From: Lepas anatifera
Taxonomy: Eukaryota; Arthropoda; Thecostraca; Lepadidae
Length of the DNA: 64,000 bases
NCBI GenBank assembly: GCA_034440635.1
Contig: JAOTON010001351.1
Coordinates: 1,577,501-1,641,500, forward strand
Reading direction: 5' to 3'
Below the pieces are notes generated by a model that did not search any database, was not told the DNA's origin, and worked only from the letters and a program-made list of their open reading frames with translations. The position numbers were made by a program, and so were the translations under genes. Shown here in pieces: positions 11,885-23,689 of the stretch (positions are counted from its first letter, which is position 1; each line of letters begins with the position of its first letter).

Positions 11885-14111
11885 AACATTATGCAACGTC
11901 ATTTAGGGGCTGTCCAGGAGTACCTGTGCTCATCAGGGACACCTATGCTTTCTGGAAGGGCCTTTGCTTCGATGAGGCACCTGTGCCACCCAGGGGCGCC
12001 TTCGCTCCCCAATGGACGCAACCTGGCTATCCAGGGACATCTTTGCTGTTCCGGGGGTGCCTTTGATACCCAGTGCCCAAGGGGAGCTTATCCTTATCCA
12101 GGTTCACATTGGTATTGAGGGGCGTATTTTTATTCAAGGTAACCTATACTACCCAGTGGCGCCTACCCTATGCAAGGGGGGCTTAGGCTATGCAGGGGGC
12201 GGCAATTTGCTATACATAGGGTGCCCTTATGCTCTCCATGGGCACCTCATTCAGAGGGTGCCTCTGATATTCAGGGGCGGTTTTCCTATCAGCAGGGTAC
12301 CTATGCCATCTTGGGGTTATTCTTATCAAGGGACGCTGCTGTTATTCAGGAATACCTACACCACTGTCGAGGGTCGCCCTTGCTACCCAGAGGCGCTTTT
12401 ACTTCTTAGGAAGTTTGGCGCCCGTGCTTTAAGGAGTGCTTTGGCATCGATTGATTGCTCTATTATTGGGCTTAGATGCGCGTGAACCTTGAGCTCATGT
12501 AGCGCCCATATTGATGCTAAGGAACGTTTATGCTATCAAAGGGCGCCTTTACTATCCAGGGCCTCTGTTTTATTCAAGGCAGTCTGTTCTATCCACGGGC
12601 ATCTGATATTTCGGGGGCGGTGCCTAGGTTATTCAGGAGGCGGCTTTTTCTCCACAGGGGCGCACTATTGCTTTCCAGGGGCGCCGTTACTGCCCAGGGG
12701 TGCCTTTCTATCCAGGGGCATATATGCTGTCTAGGTGTATTTTTCAATCACAGAAATGATTGAAATACATGCCCCTACGTTATCTTGGGGTGCTTTTTGT
12801 CTCCGGTGAGGCGCTATTTTTCTCTTCCGGGCACCAGTTTATCCAAGGTCACCTATGCTGTCCAGAGAACCTTTGTTATCTAGGGCTGCCTTCGCTGTGA
12901 AGGGGCACCTTTGCTACCCAAAGGGAGCATTTTACTTTCCTGGAGTGCCTATTTCCATCTAAGGGGCGCATCTGCTATCTTGGAGCGCCTTTGCAAACAT
13001 GGGGCGCACTTTTCTATCCAGGGGCGCCTTTGCACTTGAGGGGGCGCCTCTGCAATCCAGGAGGAGCCCAAAATAGATGGAGGATAAAAATTCTGAAATA
13101 AGGCGCTCGAACACTGAAATAAAGAGCCTAGTTATCAGAAAGAGGCGCTCATCTGCTGAGCAGGGAGGACTGCAAGTTGGTGAGGGCAGCGTTCTCGGAA
13201 GTGGGGCGCACATACTGAAAAAGGCACCCGGTTGCAGCGATGGAGCACTAAGCCTTCAGTTATAGGTTAATGAAATGTGGTTAAAGGCGGTCCATGCTCA
13301 AATTGAGCGCTCGAGCCCTGTAACAGAGCGCGCGACTGTCGGACAGGTGTGCCAAACCATAGACAGCAGGGCAGCTGAAGATGGAAAGGGACACCTGTGA
13401 TATCCTGGGGGCGCCTGTACTCTCAGGTGAGGCGGTTGTTTTCTTTCTCAGGCGCCTAGTTTATCCATTGCCGCCTATGCTGTCCAGATCATCTATTTCA
13501 AGAAGGGTTAACTTTGCTGTCCAGGGGCGCCTTTGCTATCCAAGGGCGCATATGATATCTGTAGGGCGCTTTTTGCAAAGGGCGCTTAGGCTGTCCAAGG
13601 GCGCCGTCCTAACCAAAGGCCGCCTTTCACTCTCCCTGAAGTGCCTATTTCTATGTAAGGGGTGCATATATTATCTAGGAGTGCCCTTGATACACGGAGA
13701 CGCCTTTTTGTCCACCGGCGCCTTTGCTCTTGAGGGGCGCTGCTCCAATCCAGGGTAGCTGAAGATGGATAAGGGACATCTATGTTATACAGGGGGAGCC
13801 TGTACTTTCCAATGGCGTGCTCATTTTTCTTCTCAGGCACCTAGTTTATCTATGGGGCGCCTAGGCTATCCAAAGGCGCCTTTACTATCGAAGGTGTGCC
13901 TTCCTAGGGGCGCCTTTGCTATCCAGAGGTGCCTCTGCTGTCCAAAGCAATTGTGTTATCCAGGGTTGTCTTTGCTGTCCAGTGGCGCCTTTGCTATCCA
14001 AAAGTGCATATGATATCCGTGAGCGCTTTATCCAGTGGGCGCCTGGACTATCAACGGGCACTTTTTCTATCCAAGGGTTGCATTTATTTTCCTGAAGTGC
14101 CTATTTCTATC
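11885..14111. repeat. GGGGCGCC-type minisatellite, irregular
   Basis: Units of roughly 25-35 bases built on CCAGGGGCGCCTTTGCTAT recur with much divergence from about 11885 on. A break at 12760-13380 has weaker repeats. The array becomes more regular from 13380. Open frames across it are a by-product of few stop codons in the unit. A TA-flanked MITE interrupts it at 14114. Confidence 0.7.
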
Positions 14112-14113
14112 TA

Positions 14114-14919
14114 CAGGGTGTTTCATAAAGAATGATATTTTTGAATTGATCATAATGCGGTTATAAATTGGTTGCTGTGGTATGATTTACATATCAATCG
14201 AAAGATGATTTTGGGACATTTACGATTATTCGTATTTTGATAGCTGTTTTGATATTTTTGCTAGTAAAAAGTAGTCTTAAAAATGACTTGAAAAATACTG
14301 TCTATCTTGCCTTCATCGAAAATGTTCGTAGAAATCACGTGCGTGTCACGTGACAAGTATCACGCCAATGGCACTGCAAACATGATATCGTCACTATGGT
14401 ACGTCTCAGTCCACATGCACATTGCCTCTGGAAATTAATTAAAAAAACACCTCTCAAGCTTGGGAAAGCTCGGGTCCAAGCAAGCAATCCCCAAATGGTC
14501 CATGTCCCTTGTTCTGCGGTGAACAGTGGGGTCTTTTGCGCTGTGTCCGCCGCATCCAGTCATTCATATGGAAGGTAAACCAATGAGCCATACGGAGCTT
14601 GAGCCAAAAACTTTTAACTTGTAATATTACTGAGACTTTTGCTTTTGATGTGCATGCTCACGTGCCATTTGTGTGTGCTGAAGCCTTTTTAGAGTGCTGC
14701 AAGTTCCGTTTTCTCAAATATAAGCGGGCATATATGATGTTTCTTGCACCATTTTCCGAGTACATTTAAGACAACAGAAAACATGTGATGCAAATGAAAC
14801 ATATTTATATAAAAATGTCCTACAATTTACCATTAAAATGAGTGTTTTGTGGACGGATTTGATGGATTTTTAGTACTTTACTGACCATTTAAAAATATCA
14901 TTCTTTCTGAAACACCCTG
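14114..14919. mobile_element. Tc1/mariner-type MITE with TA flanks
   Basis: The ends are inverted: CAGGGTGTTTCATAAAGAAT at the left and its near-complement ATTCTTTCTGAAACACCCTG at the right. TA lies at 14112-14113 and 14920-14921. The 806-bp interior is AT-rich with no transposase. TA duplication and CAGGGTGT-type ends fit the IS630-Tc1-mariner group. It is inserted in the minisatellite, which resumes on the other side. Confidence 0.75.
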
Positions 14920-14921
14920 TA

Positions 14922-16480
14922 GGAGGCTCCTATTCTGTACAGGGCACCTATGTTTCCCAGATTTGCCTTTGCTGTCCAGGGACGCCTTTGTCATCCAAGG
15001 GCACCTTTCTTAACCAAGGGGTGCATTTTGCTTTCCTGGAGCGCCTATTTCTATCTAAGGGGTGCTTATGCTATCCAGGAGCACCTATGTTACCAAGAGT
15101 CGGCTTTGTTGTCCAGGGGCGCCTTTGCTCTTGAGGGGCGCTGTTCCAATCCGAGGGCAGTAAGAGCACTATCAGATTACCCATGGGGCGGTTTTCTCGT
15201 TTCATCCAGGGGGTGCCTAGGCTATCCAAAGGCGGCTTTTCTATCGAAGGTTTGCCTTCCTGGGGGCGCCTTTGCTACTCAGGGGCGCCTTTGCTGTCCA
15301 GAGCACTTGTGTTATCCAGGGTTGTCTTTGCTGTCCAGGGGCGCCTTTGCTATCCAAGGGTGCATATGACATCCGTAGGGCGCTTTTCCAGTGGGCGCCT
15401 AGGCTATCAAAGGGCGCCTTTTTCTACCCAAGGTGAGCATTTTGTTTTCCTAAAGCGCCTACTTCTATCTAAGGGGCGCTTATGCTGTCCAGGGCACCTA
15501 TGTTACCAAGATTTGCCTTTGCTGCCCTGGGGCGCCTTTCCTAGCCAAGGGCGCATATGATATCCGTATGGCGTTTCATCCAGGGGGCGCCTAGACTATC
15601 CAAAGGCGGTTTTTCTATCGAAGGGGTGCCTTCCTAGGGGCGCCCTTGCTACCCAAGGGCGCCTTCGCTGTCCACAGCACTTGTGTTATTCAGGGTTGTC
15701 TTTGCTGTCCAGGGGCGCCTTTGCTATCCAAGGGTGCATATGACATCCGTAGGGCGCTTTTCCAGTGGGCGCCTAGGCTATCAAAGGGCACCTTTTTCTA
15801 CCCAAGGTGAGCATTTTATTTTCCTAAAGCGCCTATTTCTATCTAAGGGGCGCTTATGCTGTCTAGGGCACCTATGTTACCAAGATTTACCTTTGCTGCC
15901 CAGGGGCGCCTTTCCTAGTCAAGGGCGCATATGATATCCGTAGAGCGCTTCATCCAGGGGGCGCCTAGGCTATCCAAAGGCGGCTTTTCTATCGAAGGTG
16001 TGCCTTCCTAGGCGCGCCTTTGCTACCCAGGGGCGCCTTTGCTGTCCACAGCGCTTGTGTTATCCAGGGTTGTCTTTGCTGTCCAGGGGCGCCTTTGCTA
16101 TCCAAGGGTGCATATGGCATCCGTAGAGCGCTTTTTCCAGTGGGCGCCTAGGCTATCAAAGGGCGCCTTTTTCTACCCAAGGTGAGCATTTTATTTTCCT
16201 AAAGCGCCTATTTCTACCTAAGGGGCGCTTATGCTGTCCAGGGCATCTATGTTACCAATATTTGCCTTTGCTGCCCAGGGGCGCCTTTCCTAGGCAAGGG
16301 CGCATATGATATCCGTAGGGCGCTTCATCCAGGGGGCGCCTAGGCTACCCAGGGGCGCTTGTTCCAGGGGGCGCCTAGGTTACTCAGGGGTGCATTAGTT
16401 CCCCATGGCGCAATCCTGCTATCTAGTGGCGCCTTTTCTTTGCCGGGGCGCTTTTGCTAGCTTTCTAAATTTCATCTTCA
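14922..16480. repeat. 374-bp higher-order minisatellite array
   Basis: The phrase CATCCAGGGGG(T/C)GCCTAG starts at 15203, 15577, 15951 and 16326, giving a higher-order period of 374-375 bp. Each higher-order unit holds about a dozen GGGGCGCC-type subunits in fixed order, including the landmark TTGTGTTATCCAGGGTTGTC. The array fades after about 16480. Confidence 0.85.
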
Positions 16481-17219
16481 ACATTTTACTGGGGCGCAAA
16501 AGACCAGTAAAGGCGTCTAGTGTTTGGGCAGGGGCGCTTTGCCATGGTTTTAAGGACTATGTGTTAATCCAAGTGGAATAGGTGGTATCTACCACCTTGG
16601 CGCACGAAATGGGTACAGGCGCGCCGATCATATCGGGCGCCTTCGGCGCCCGATATGTGCTAAGCTATGCTGAGGCGCTTCTGAGCTAAGGGGGGGACCG
16701 GGCCCCTGGGCCCCCTTGGATCCGTCACTGAGCCCAACACCGTCGCCGGCCACTCAGCCTGCAGTCGGCACGCCGCATAGACGCGTCCGGTTGGTAGTGG
16801 TGTAACGGGGAGGGGAGAGCTGAGCAAGACTGCGCTTCGGTAACACTGCGAATGAATTTGATGTGGTGTGGAGGTTACTATTGCTAGCATAAAAATTCAG
16901 GCCGTTCCGAAAAAAAACTGAACGCATTACGGGAACATTCGGAACAGTTCCGACACTCTGGTGCATTTGCTGGAAAATGTAGCGGCAGGATAATGCGTCA
17001 GAAGCCGATTACACTGGTCAACAAAATTTAACTTTTGTCGTGGATCCAATATGAAATACTCCGTTTCTAAGGTAGCTTGTGGCACTGAACACGAATCTGG
17101 CAGCAGAAATGCCGTATCAGATCAGAATTTTGAGATCCAGTATGTCTGTGTGCCGTATTTGTGCAAGCCTACTTGGAATCAGTGACATTGACAGTGCAAA
17201 ACCCAAAAGGTCTAGGAAA
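16481..17219. other. no recognisable gene; one GC hairpin
   Basis: A perfect hairpin, CGGGCGCCTTCGGCGCCCG, lies near 16634-16652. GGATCCGTCACTG near 16718 resembles one end of a CAGTGGCGGATC-type MITE. Nothing else is recognised. Confidence 0.35.
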
Positions 17220-18703
17220 ATGAACGTTTAGGTGTTTGTGGAGGTAGGGTATTGTACCTTTAACCCGATTTTCATAGACCTAGGTCAATATATTCAAGAT
17301 AAAACGAGGCCATACATGTTAAATTCTCTCTGTACTGGGTAGCCATTGGAAAATACCGTGATTATGCGATGAGAAGCCGGATATGGAGAGAAAGTCACCT
17401 AAAGTAACAGAGGAAAGGTCTGAGGCAATGTTCTCTGAAACTTTTAGGCCAAGGTCGTTCAAGGCCATTGACCTTTAACGTCAAAATATTACATTTTGCC
17501 TATAAGGTGTGCTGCAACTAGCACTATGGCAACCGTCGGGCGGAAAATAAGGCTTGACCTTGACCCATAACCTTTGTCTTGAACCTGCGACTTTGAGCTC
17601 AAGATTGAGTGACCTAGCGTATGACGTCATAGCATGATATACGTCATATTAGGCGGCATCATCCGACCAAAGGCACTAGGGCCAGTGACCTTTAAATGGT
17701 AGTATGACCTTGACCTGTAACTTTTTACTTAGACTCGACGTTCAAGGGAGGTGACTCTGACATAAAATCCTCATCATATAATGTTGCGACGTCACCTCTC
17801 GTTCTACAATACCGGCGAGCTTGTGCGACCGAGTGCAAACCTTGTTCAATGTACAATGTTCATGCACTTAAATCTTGCACTTTTAGTCTTCCGTTGCAAT
17901 AAATTCACATGTATATTGATAAGCTGCATTGTCTGGGTGCAGATAATCAGGATTCTCGACATCTTTGATCTATATTTTTCCACAAAAGGCTAGGCTGATG
18001 ACAGTGTGTGGAAAGTGTAGGGCTATACACCAGGTATGCTCTGGAGAAGGAACCAGGTCCGATGGCAAAAAAAACGGTTACTAAATTTGAAATCAGCGGT
18101 ATCGAAATGGGCAGAAACAGGTGTTCACGTGCCGGATCCATTTTGGCTGTTAACCAGTGTTATTACTGTTCATTTGGGTTTGTTTAAGATAGCTTTATTT
18201 TTCTACCTATGCCCTAAAAAACCTTTATGTATACCAGTTCCATTTATATTAGAAAGCACACATCACAGACAAAAAGCCGCACAACGTCCACGCCGACAAC
18301 TGCTTTTCGTACATATAAGATTAAGACATGCTGTTTTGCTTAAGATCTGACCCACGGATCGTAAGAACGACTCCACCACGTGGCGCCATTGAACTTCACA
18401 GATTCAGAATCTTGAACCTTCTGTCCCTCATCATTCGAGAGCTCATGGAAAATAACGGTCTCCGAATTAACCGGTACGAACTTGTGAATCTTCAATGTTA
18501 CTTTTCTAGTGATTGCCTTATCGAAACTTTTTCTGAGCTCAGCAGCTAATTTGAATATTTTTTCTTGAAGCATTTTCGGTAGAGATCAGGCAAGCAATAG
18601 GACACTGCTTTCCGTTTTCCCTTCCAAGCATGGTTGCTGAGATCGTAGGGGGATGGGTACCCCTTGCCAGTGAAGGCGGCCCGGGGCCTCATACCAGCGC
18701 GTG
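17220..18703. repeat. AGGTCA-rich dispersed repeat
   Basis: About 17270-17760 is dense in TGACCT/AGGTCA and includes GGCCAGTGACCTTTAAA, which also occurs near 11790. Similar sequence in the opposite orientation lies at about 19000-19460 (ATGACCTCGTTTGAGC against AAACGAGGCCAT), so the two blocks may be arms of an old inverted pair. The stretch 17790-18600 between them has no recognised gene. The right limit, GCGCGTGTTAA, resembles a TTAA-element end. Confidence 0.45.
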
Positions 18704-19610
18704 TTAACAAGCACACTGGAAGGAAGCCTCGGAGGCCCCTACCTCCTTTTCTCTAGGTGGCCGGAGAATTCTTCGTGGCCAAAAAACACTATCTCGCTAC
18801 TTTTGAGAATATTCAATGGCACGTCGATTCATCAAATAATCTTGAAAAACGGCCCAAATTTTGTAATTATAGACTTTCAAAGCTAAACACTTTATTTTGA
18901 GATCACCGCATTCGCGCGGTTGCACCAGTTCGCGTGCATCAAAGACCAACTGGCAAAATTATAGTGCCATATAAAATGAGATTATATGTCAAGTTCACCC
19001 CACATGAAGGTCATGGTCATAGTTCAAGGTCATACCAACATTTTCAAAGTCATTGGTCCAGTGCTTCCGGTTGCATGGCGTTACCCAGTATGACGTATAT
19101 TATGCTACGACGTCTAGTTAAGATAACTCGATGCAAAGGTCAAGGTCACAGGTCAATGTAAAATGTCATGCGTAAAGGTCAATCCTCATTTCCCGTCCAG
19201 CGGGTGCTATGGTGCTGGTCATGGTGTAATTGTAAGGAATATGTCATTTTGTGACGTCATAGGTCAATGACCTTGAATGACCTTAGCTCCAAAAATTAAG
19301 TTTACATTTTTTGGACGTTCTCAATATGCCCTTGGTCTGTTTTTAGTGCATTCTGAACTTTTTTGCGCTTAATCGCGGCATTTTCGGATGAATACCCAGC
19401 ACGGCAAATATTTGACCTTTATGACCTCGTTTGAGCTTGACGATACTGACCTAAGTCAAACAAAATCGGTCAGGATATGGATTTAAATAGTTCCCGCCCA
19501 GTCCCCAATCGGAGTTCTTCTAAGCCTCTTAGTTTCCGAGAGCTCAGGGGCCCTACCAGTCCCCCACCAGTGCGCGTAAGTGTCGGACGCCTCCCCAGTG
19601 CGGGTGTTAA
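18704..19610. mobile_element. putative TTAA-flanked MITE
   Basis: TTAA lies at 18704-18707 and 19607-19610. The left end TTAACAAGCACACTGG and the right end, read in reverse as TTAACACCCGCACTGG, are similar inverted termini. The interior has AGGTCAAGGTCACAGGTCA and TGACCTTGAATGACCTT. No coding frame is seen. Confidence 0.5.
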
Positions 19611-21700
19611 GGAATAGGACATTGATTAAAATTTATTGTTTTAAATACATCTTTACCCTCATGTCCCACCAATCCCACCATTGACACATTTTTCGTGACC
19701 AGGGATGTTTGATAGTTGCAGCGACGGTGAGCCGCGCTGGCGCACGAACCTCACAAAAGTGGGGATCGGGATGTTTGGGAGCTCAGATATCACTTTCTGT
19801 TAAAGTCTCCATTCTTTTTATTGCTGAATCTTATAGAAAAAAGTATAAAGAAAAATATGAGCCTCAAAAAATTAAAATAAGTCACAAGAAAATAGTTGTT
19901 ATGGATTTTGAAAAATTCAAGAATGTATGAAATATTCGAAGTTTAATTTTTTGAATTATACTTTTCATAAGCCAGAATTCGTAATTCGTCCTTAAGAGAC
20001 CTAGATCAAGTTTCTATGGTATTTTTAGAAGCATACAGTTAAAATTTCGTCTTTAAAAGACATGCAAGCGATATGGTCAAAATGTCTCAGGCTGTAATTT
20101 TCAAACCGTAAGTCAGGGAGGAAAATAAATACAAAAATCGTCATCAGCTTCATCAATAGCCCCCTGACAAAATGCACCGAAATCTGCGATATGAGGGTGT
20201 TATCAACTTGTCGATCTGTCGTAGAACGCCCCACCTGTGGAAAACGTGATGACGAGTGCATGCAAAGAAAAACCTAAGTATGTCATGTGTCATATGTCAT
20301 GTGCTTTGGTGTATGCACAAACAGAGGAAGATCTAACTTGTAGTCACGTTATGATGTAATTGTACGTATTGTGAGCTTCATTTTTAAGAGCAACATCCGG
20401 ACCAGGGGGATGCGATCCAGCTTTTTAGCATGGCCCGAAAATCTGGCAATCTGGACGGCGATGACGTCAGCGATCGCCTAGAAATGCTTAGCAACGCATT
20501 GCCGCTGTGTATTGTAGACGGGGCTCCGCAGGTAGGCTGCGTGTTACGGGCAATAATACTGGGTTTTTTAGATGTGGTGTGATTAATCCTGGCGCTCTGA
20601 CTAAAATTATGGATTGGGAATGAATCTGTGAAAAAATTGGTAAGTTCTTCACCACGGTTTGGTTATAAGAAATCATTGACGTTAAAGTGCATAATCCGAC
20701 GCATCAAATTAGTTCGTGGGTTTTGCGGGACAACTTCCATCGATAGATACATGCAAGATGTAAAAATTAGAAATGATATGTACTACATGGAAATAGTTTT
20801 CAGTTTCTTCATGCCTGATTTTCTTGGAGTATGCCCAAAATGTGTCAAATATTCTCGCATTTTTACTCTGAAAAATTGTTTGCACGATAATAGGAGACGG
20901 AATTTCGGTGAAGAGAGAATTTCCGCTTGGAGAGAATTCCTCACAGGAGCCCATGCTTAGAACCATCACACATTTATAAGCCACCCATCAGGTGACAACA
21001 TCATTACCATTCAGGTTAAGGATAAAAATACATAAAAAGTATCACTCCGAGACCCCCTACAGTCCCAGGCAGCGACAACCCAGCCGCCGAACGCCACCGG
21101 GCCACATGGTCGTGTTCGAACGCCAACACCGACATTCCCCGCAGAGGAGAACAGGACGGGGGCGGGGATGGATGCACAGCAAGTTTCCTCCTCGTCCAGC
21201 ACCAGCACACAGAAACGCTTGGCCTGACGCAGGATGCGCCGAGGTTAGAAAAGGGCAGGGATAAGGCCGGAATGATCTACCGCCAGCCAGGCAATGCAGG
21301 AAATGGTCTGATAACAGTGGACTTCAGTACGACGGTGTCAGTCCCGTCAGCGCTCACTCGCTTTCCTTTTCTTCAGTACACCGGTCCTGCTGTGGTGTTT
21401 CTCAGGTTCTTCTGAGTTGTACATCTACCAAATCTACCAAAACTGGATTTATATCTGTGCCAAAATTTTAGCAACAATTACATTGACTGGCACATCGACA
21501 ATCTAGCTATTTATTTATTTCTTGAAGATGTGAAAACGTTTGATCGAAGAAGTGTGCGCGGTTTGTGGTCAGAGCTGTTGTGGATCTCAGCAGACGTTCG
21601 AAACTTCTCGTGGATGTTAGCCGCATAAAAAACTCCATTCCATTGAAGTCTTACTTATCCAGTGAGCATCCAAGAAAATGATAACCACTAAAGTGGGTTG
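19611..21700. other. upstream region of the glycosyltransferase, no gene recognised
   Basis: AT-rich to about 20950, then a GC-rich patch at 21040-21260. I recognise no protein on either strand and no clear TATA box or initiator. Part of this stretch is presumably promoter and 5' untranslated region of the gene at 21701, but the boundaries cannot be set by eye. Confidence 0.35.
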
Positions 21701-22978
21701 ATGGCGATACCACGCCGGCGTGAAGTTTACAAGGGTTTAGCCCTGCTTATTCTATTGGTGGTAATAAATTTAGCAATATTCCACTGGAGTGGGGGCGATG
21801 GCGGGATTGCCAGGCGTCGACAAGGGTCCGTACCAAGTCAGGGCGCTGCCCTCTCTGTGCCAAAATACTCAGCGCAAAACAAGACAGGGCCGGATCAGGA
21901 CCAGAGAGAAAGAAAAAGGTCATCAAATCGGAAAGACGGCACCCAGCTAGCGGTACAATTTACTCAGGTAACAAAACAAACCAGCACTATAGCAACAACG
22001 TTCAGTCAGAGGACCACGCGATATTTCCTCAACAAGAGCAGCAGACACAAGTCCTTGGCCACACAAAGAATGGAATCGCAGCCGCATTTGGCTGAGAAGA
22101 GCGAAGCGAACACCTCCACGAGAAGCAAGTCACGCTCAGTGGTTCCTACGGAAAGCCATCCAGTCAGGCTGGCCGACTGGCTGATGCCTCAGCTGCTCCA
22201 TGTACCAGTGAAAGAGCTGGCCAGCACAGCGTTCCAGCTGGCGAGTGCCTCGCGCGAGGTGCGGACAGGTGGAGGCGAGCTTCCTGACCTGGTCCTGATG
22301 TCGTACGGCAATGGCGGCTTCTCAACTCTGCGCGGCCAGTCCTGCTCACCCAATTCGAGCCTGGTCGTCATCGTAAGCACTGCCCCGCACCACTTCAAAC
22401 GACGCAGGGCCATTCGAAGCACTTGGGGCCGCGATATACGGGCTCACAATGTCTCCGTCGAGTTCCTGGTGGGTATCACCAACAGCAGTGTTCAGGACGC
22501 GCTGGTCCAAGAACACTCCGAGTGTGGTGATGTAATTCAAGGTAACTTTGTCGACGCCTACCGAAACTTGACATTGAAGACAGTGTCCATGCTTGAATGG
22601 CTAAGCGGGAACTGTCTGGACGTTAAAATGGTGCTGAAGGTCGACGACGACGTATACCTTCACGCTGGTAACCTGATGGCCTTTCTGGCCATGTCAAAGA
22701 GTGTCACCAGAACGTTCTACGGACGAAAGACGCACGACTGGAGACCACATCGCGTCACGGAGAGTAAATACTACTTAAGCAAAGTCGAATTTCCGGAGGA
22801 GAAATTTCCGGATTTTGTTACTGGACCGGCCTATCTATTTTCCAGGGATCTAGTGCAGGACCTGTATGTGAATGCCTTGCTGACAAAGTTCGTTTTTTTA
22901 GAGGATGTCTTCCTGACAGGCATTGTAGCGAGTAAGATTGGGGCTTATCGCAGCGGCGTAAAAACAGTTTGTCAATGA
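21701..22978 (+). CDS. beta-1,3-galactosyltransferase-like glycosyltransferase (GT31)
   Basis: A 425-residue single-exon protein, likely a Golgi enzyme that transfers galactose or N-acetylhexosamine from a UDP-sugar in beta-1,3 linkage. The start is the ATG at 21701. A single membrane segment at residues 12-29 (GLALLILLVVINLAIFHW) gives type II topology. A Ser/Thr-rich stem runs to about residue 200. The catalytic domain shows RRRAIRSTWG (about 233-242), the metal/UDP-binding DDD at 315-317 in LKVDDDVYL, and FLEDVFLTG with Glu401-Asp402, all GT31 hallmarks. Only 22 residues follow the EDV motif, shorter than usual for the family. Either the C-terminus is truncated, the stop at 22976 is a recent change, or a further exon exists. 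Acceptor specificity cannot be told from sequence. Confidence 0.88.
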   Translation: MAIPRRREVYKGLALLILLVVINLAIFHWSGGDGGIARRRQGSVPSQGAALSVPKYSAQNKTGPDQDQRERKRSSNRKDGTQLAVQFTQVTKQTSTIATTFSQRTTRYFLNKSSRHKSLATQRMESQPHLAEKSEANTSTRSKSRSVVPTESHPVRLADWLMPQLLHVPVKELASTAFQLASASREVRTGGGELPDLVLMSYGNGGFSTLRGQSCSPNSSLVVIVSTAPHHFKRRRAIRSTWGRDIRAHNVSVEFLVGITNSSVQDALVQEHSECGDVIQGNFVDAYRNLTLKTVSMLEWLSGNCLDVKMVLKVDDDVYLHAGNLMAFLAMSKSVTRTFYGRKTHDWRPHRVTESKYYLSKVEFPEEKFPDFVTGPAYLFSRDLVQDLYVNALLTKFVFLEDVFLTGIVASKIGAYRSGVKTVCQ

Positions 22979-23689
22979 CCGCAAATTACATGGTTGTGTG
23001 GTCAACTCATCTATCTCCATTCACAAGCTATCTGTGCATGAACTATACTCTCTTAGCTATAGTGTGCGGAATGGTTCCCTAAAGTGCAATAAGCTGAGCA
23101 ATGGCACGAACAATAAACCCCAGTGAAGAGTTTATATACATTAACGGCAACAATCATTCGTGATCGGTCACGAATACCACCGAAAGGAGAATTTTCGGGA
23201 ATTTTCAAAACATCATGGCGTCAACGTAGCGATAGCCTACACGTCTAACATACACTTACATACATACACGTTTTACGACTTAGATATCGGAAGCCTTTGA
23301 CAAAAAACAACGAAATATACTATGGGGTTTTATTCCAACGCATTTCCAGTCATGTCATCGTCTACCTGCCAGTAATCCCGAAGCCCACTGCGACGGTTTG
23401 CCTGACACCACTGTCGTCTGACCATAAGTATAAACTACTTCCATCATGCTTCTATCTGACTGTTTTGTCGGTTTCCTCGTAGTCAGAAGCACTTGATAAA
23501 TAGATCAAATGTTTTCTGCAAATGGGCTTCTATTTCAAAACTGCTTTAATGGCCTCGTCGCAAAAAGCACCTGCTGAGAGGTCATCCGATGTCTCTCTGT
23601 AGTTCTGACGGTTTGGTTGTTTCTGTTTGCTTCTGTCCTCCCAAAAGACGGATTTTCGTTTCCTTAGACTGACCTGACGCAAGTAACGT
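22979..23689. other. 3' flank of the glycosyltransferase
   Basis: About 700 bases with no recognised gene. AATAAA occurs near 23112 and could serve as a polyadenylation signal for the gene ending at 22978. Confidence 0.35.

Noticed and set aside
20628..20960. 110-codon + frame near 20.7 kb
   Set aside because: It matches no family I know, has no domain features or flanking evidence, and its length is compatible with chance in this region.
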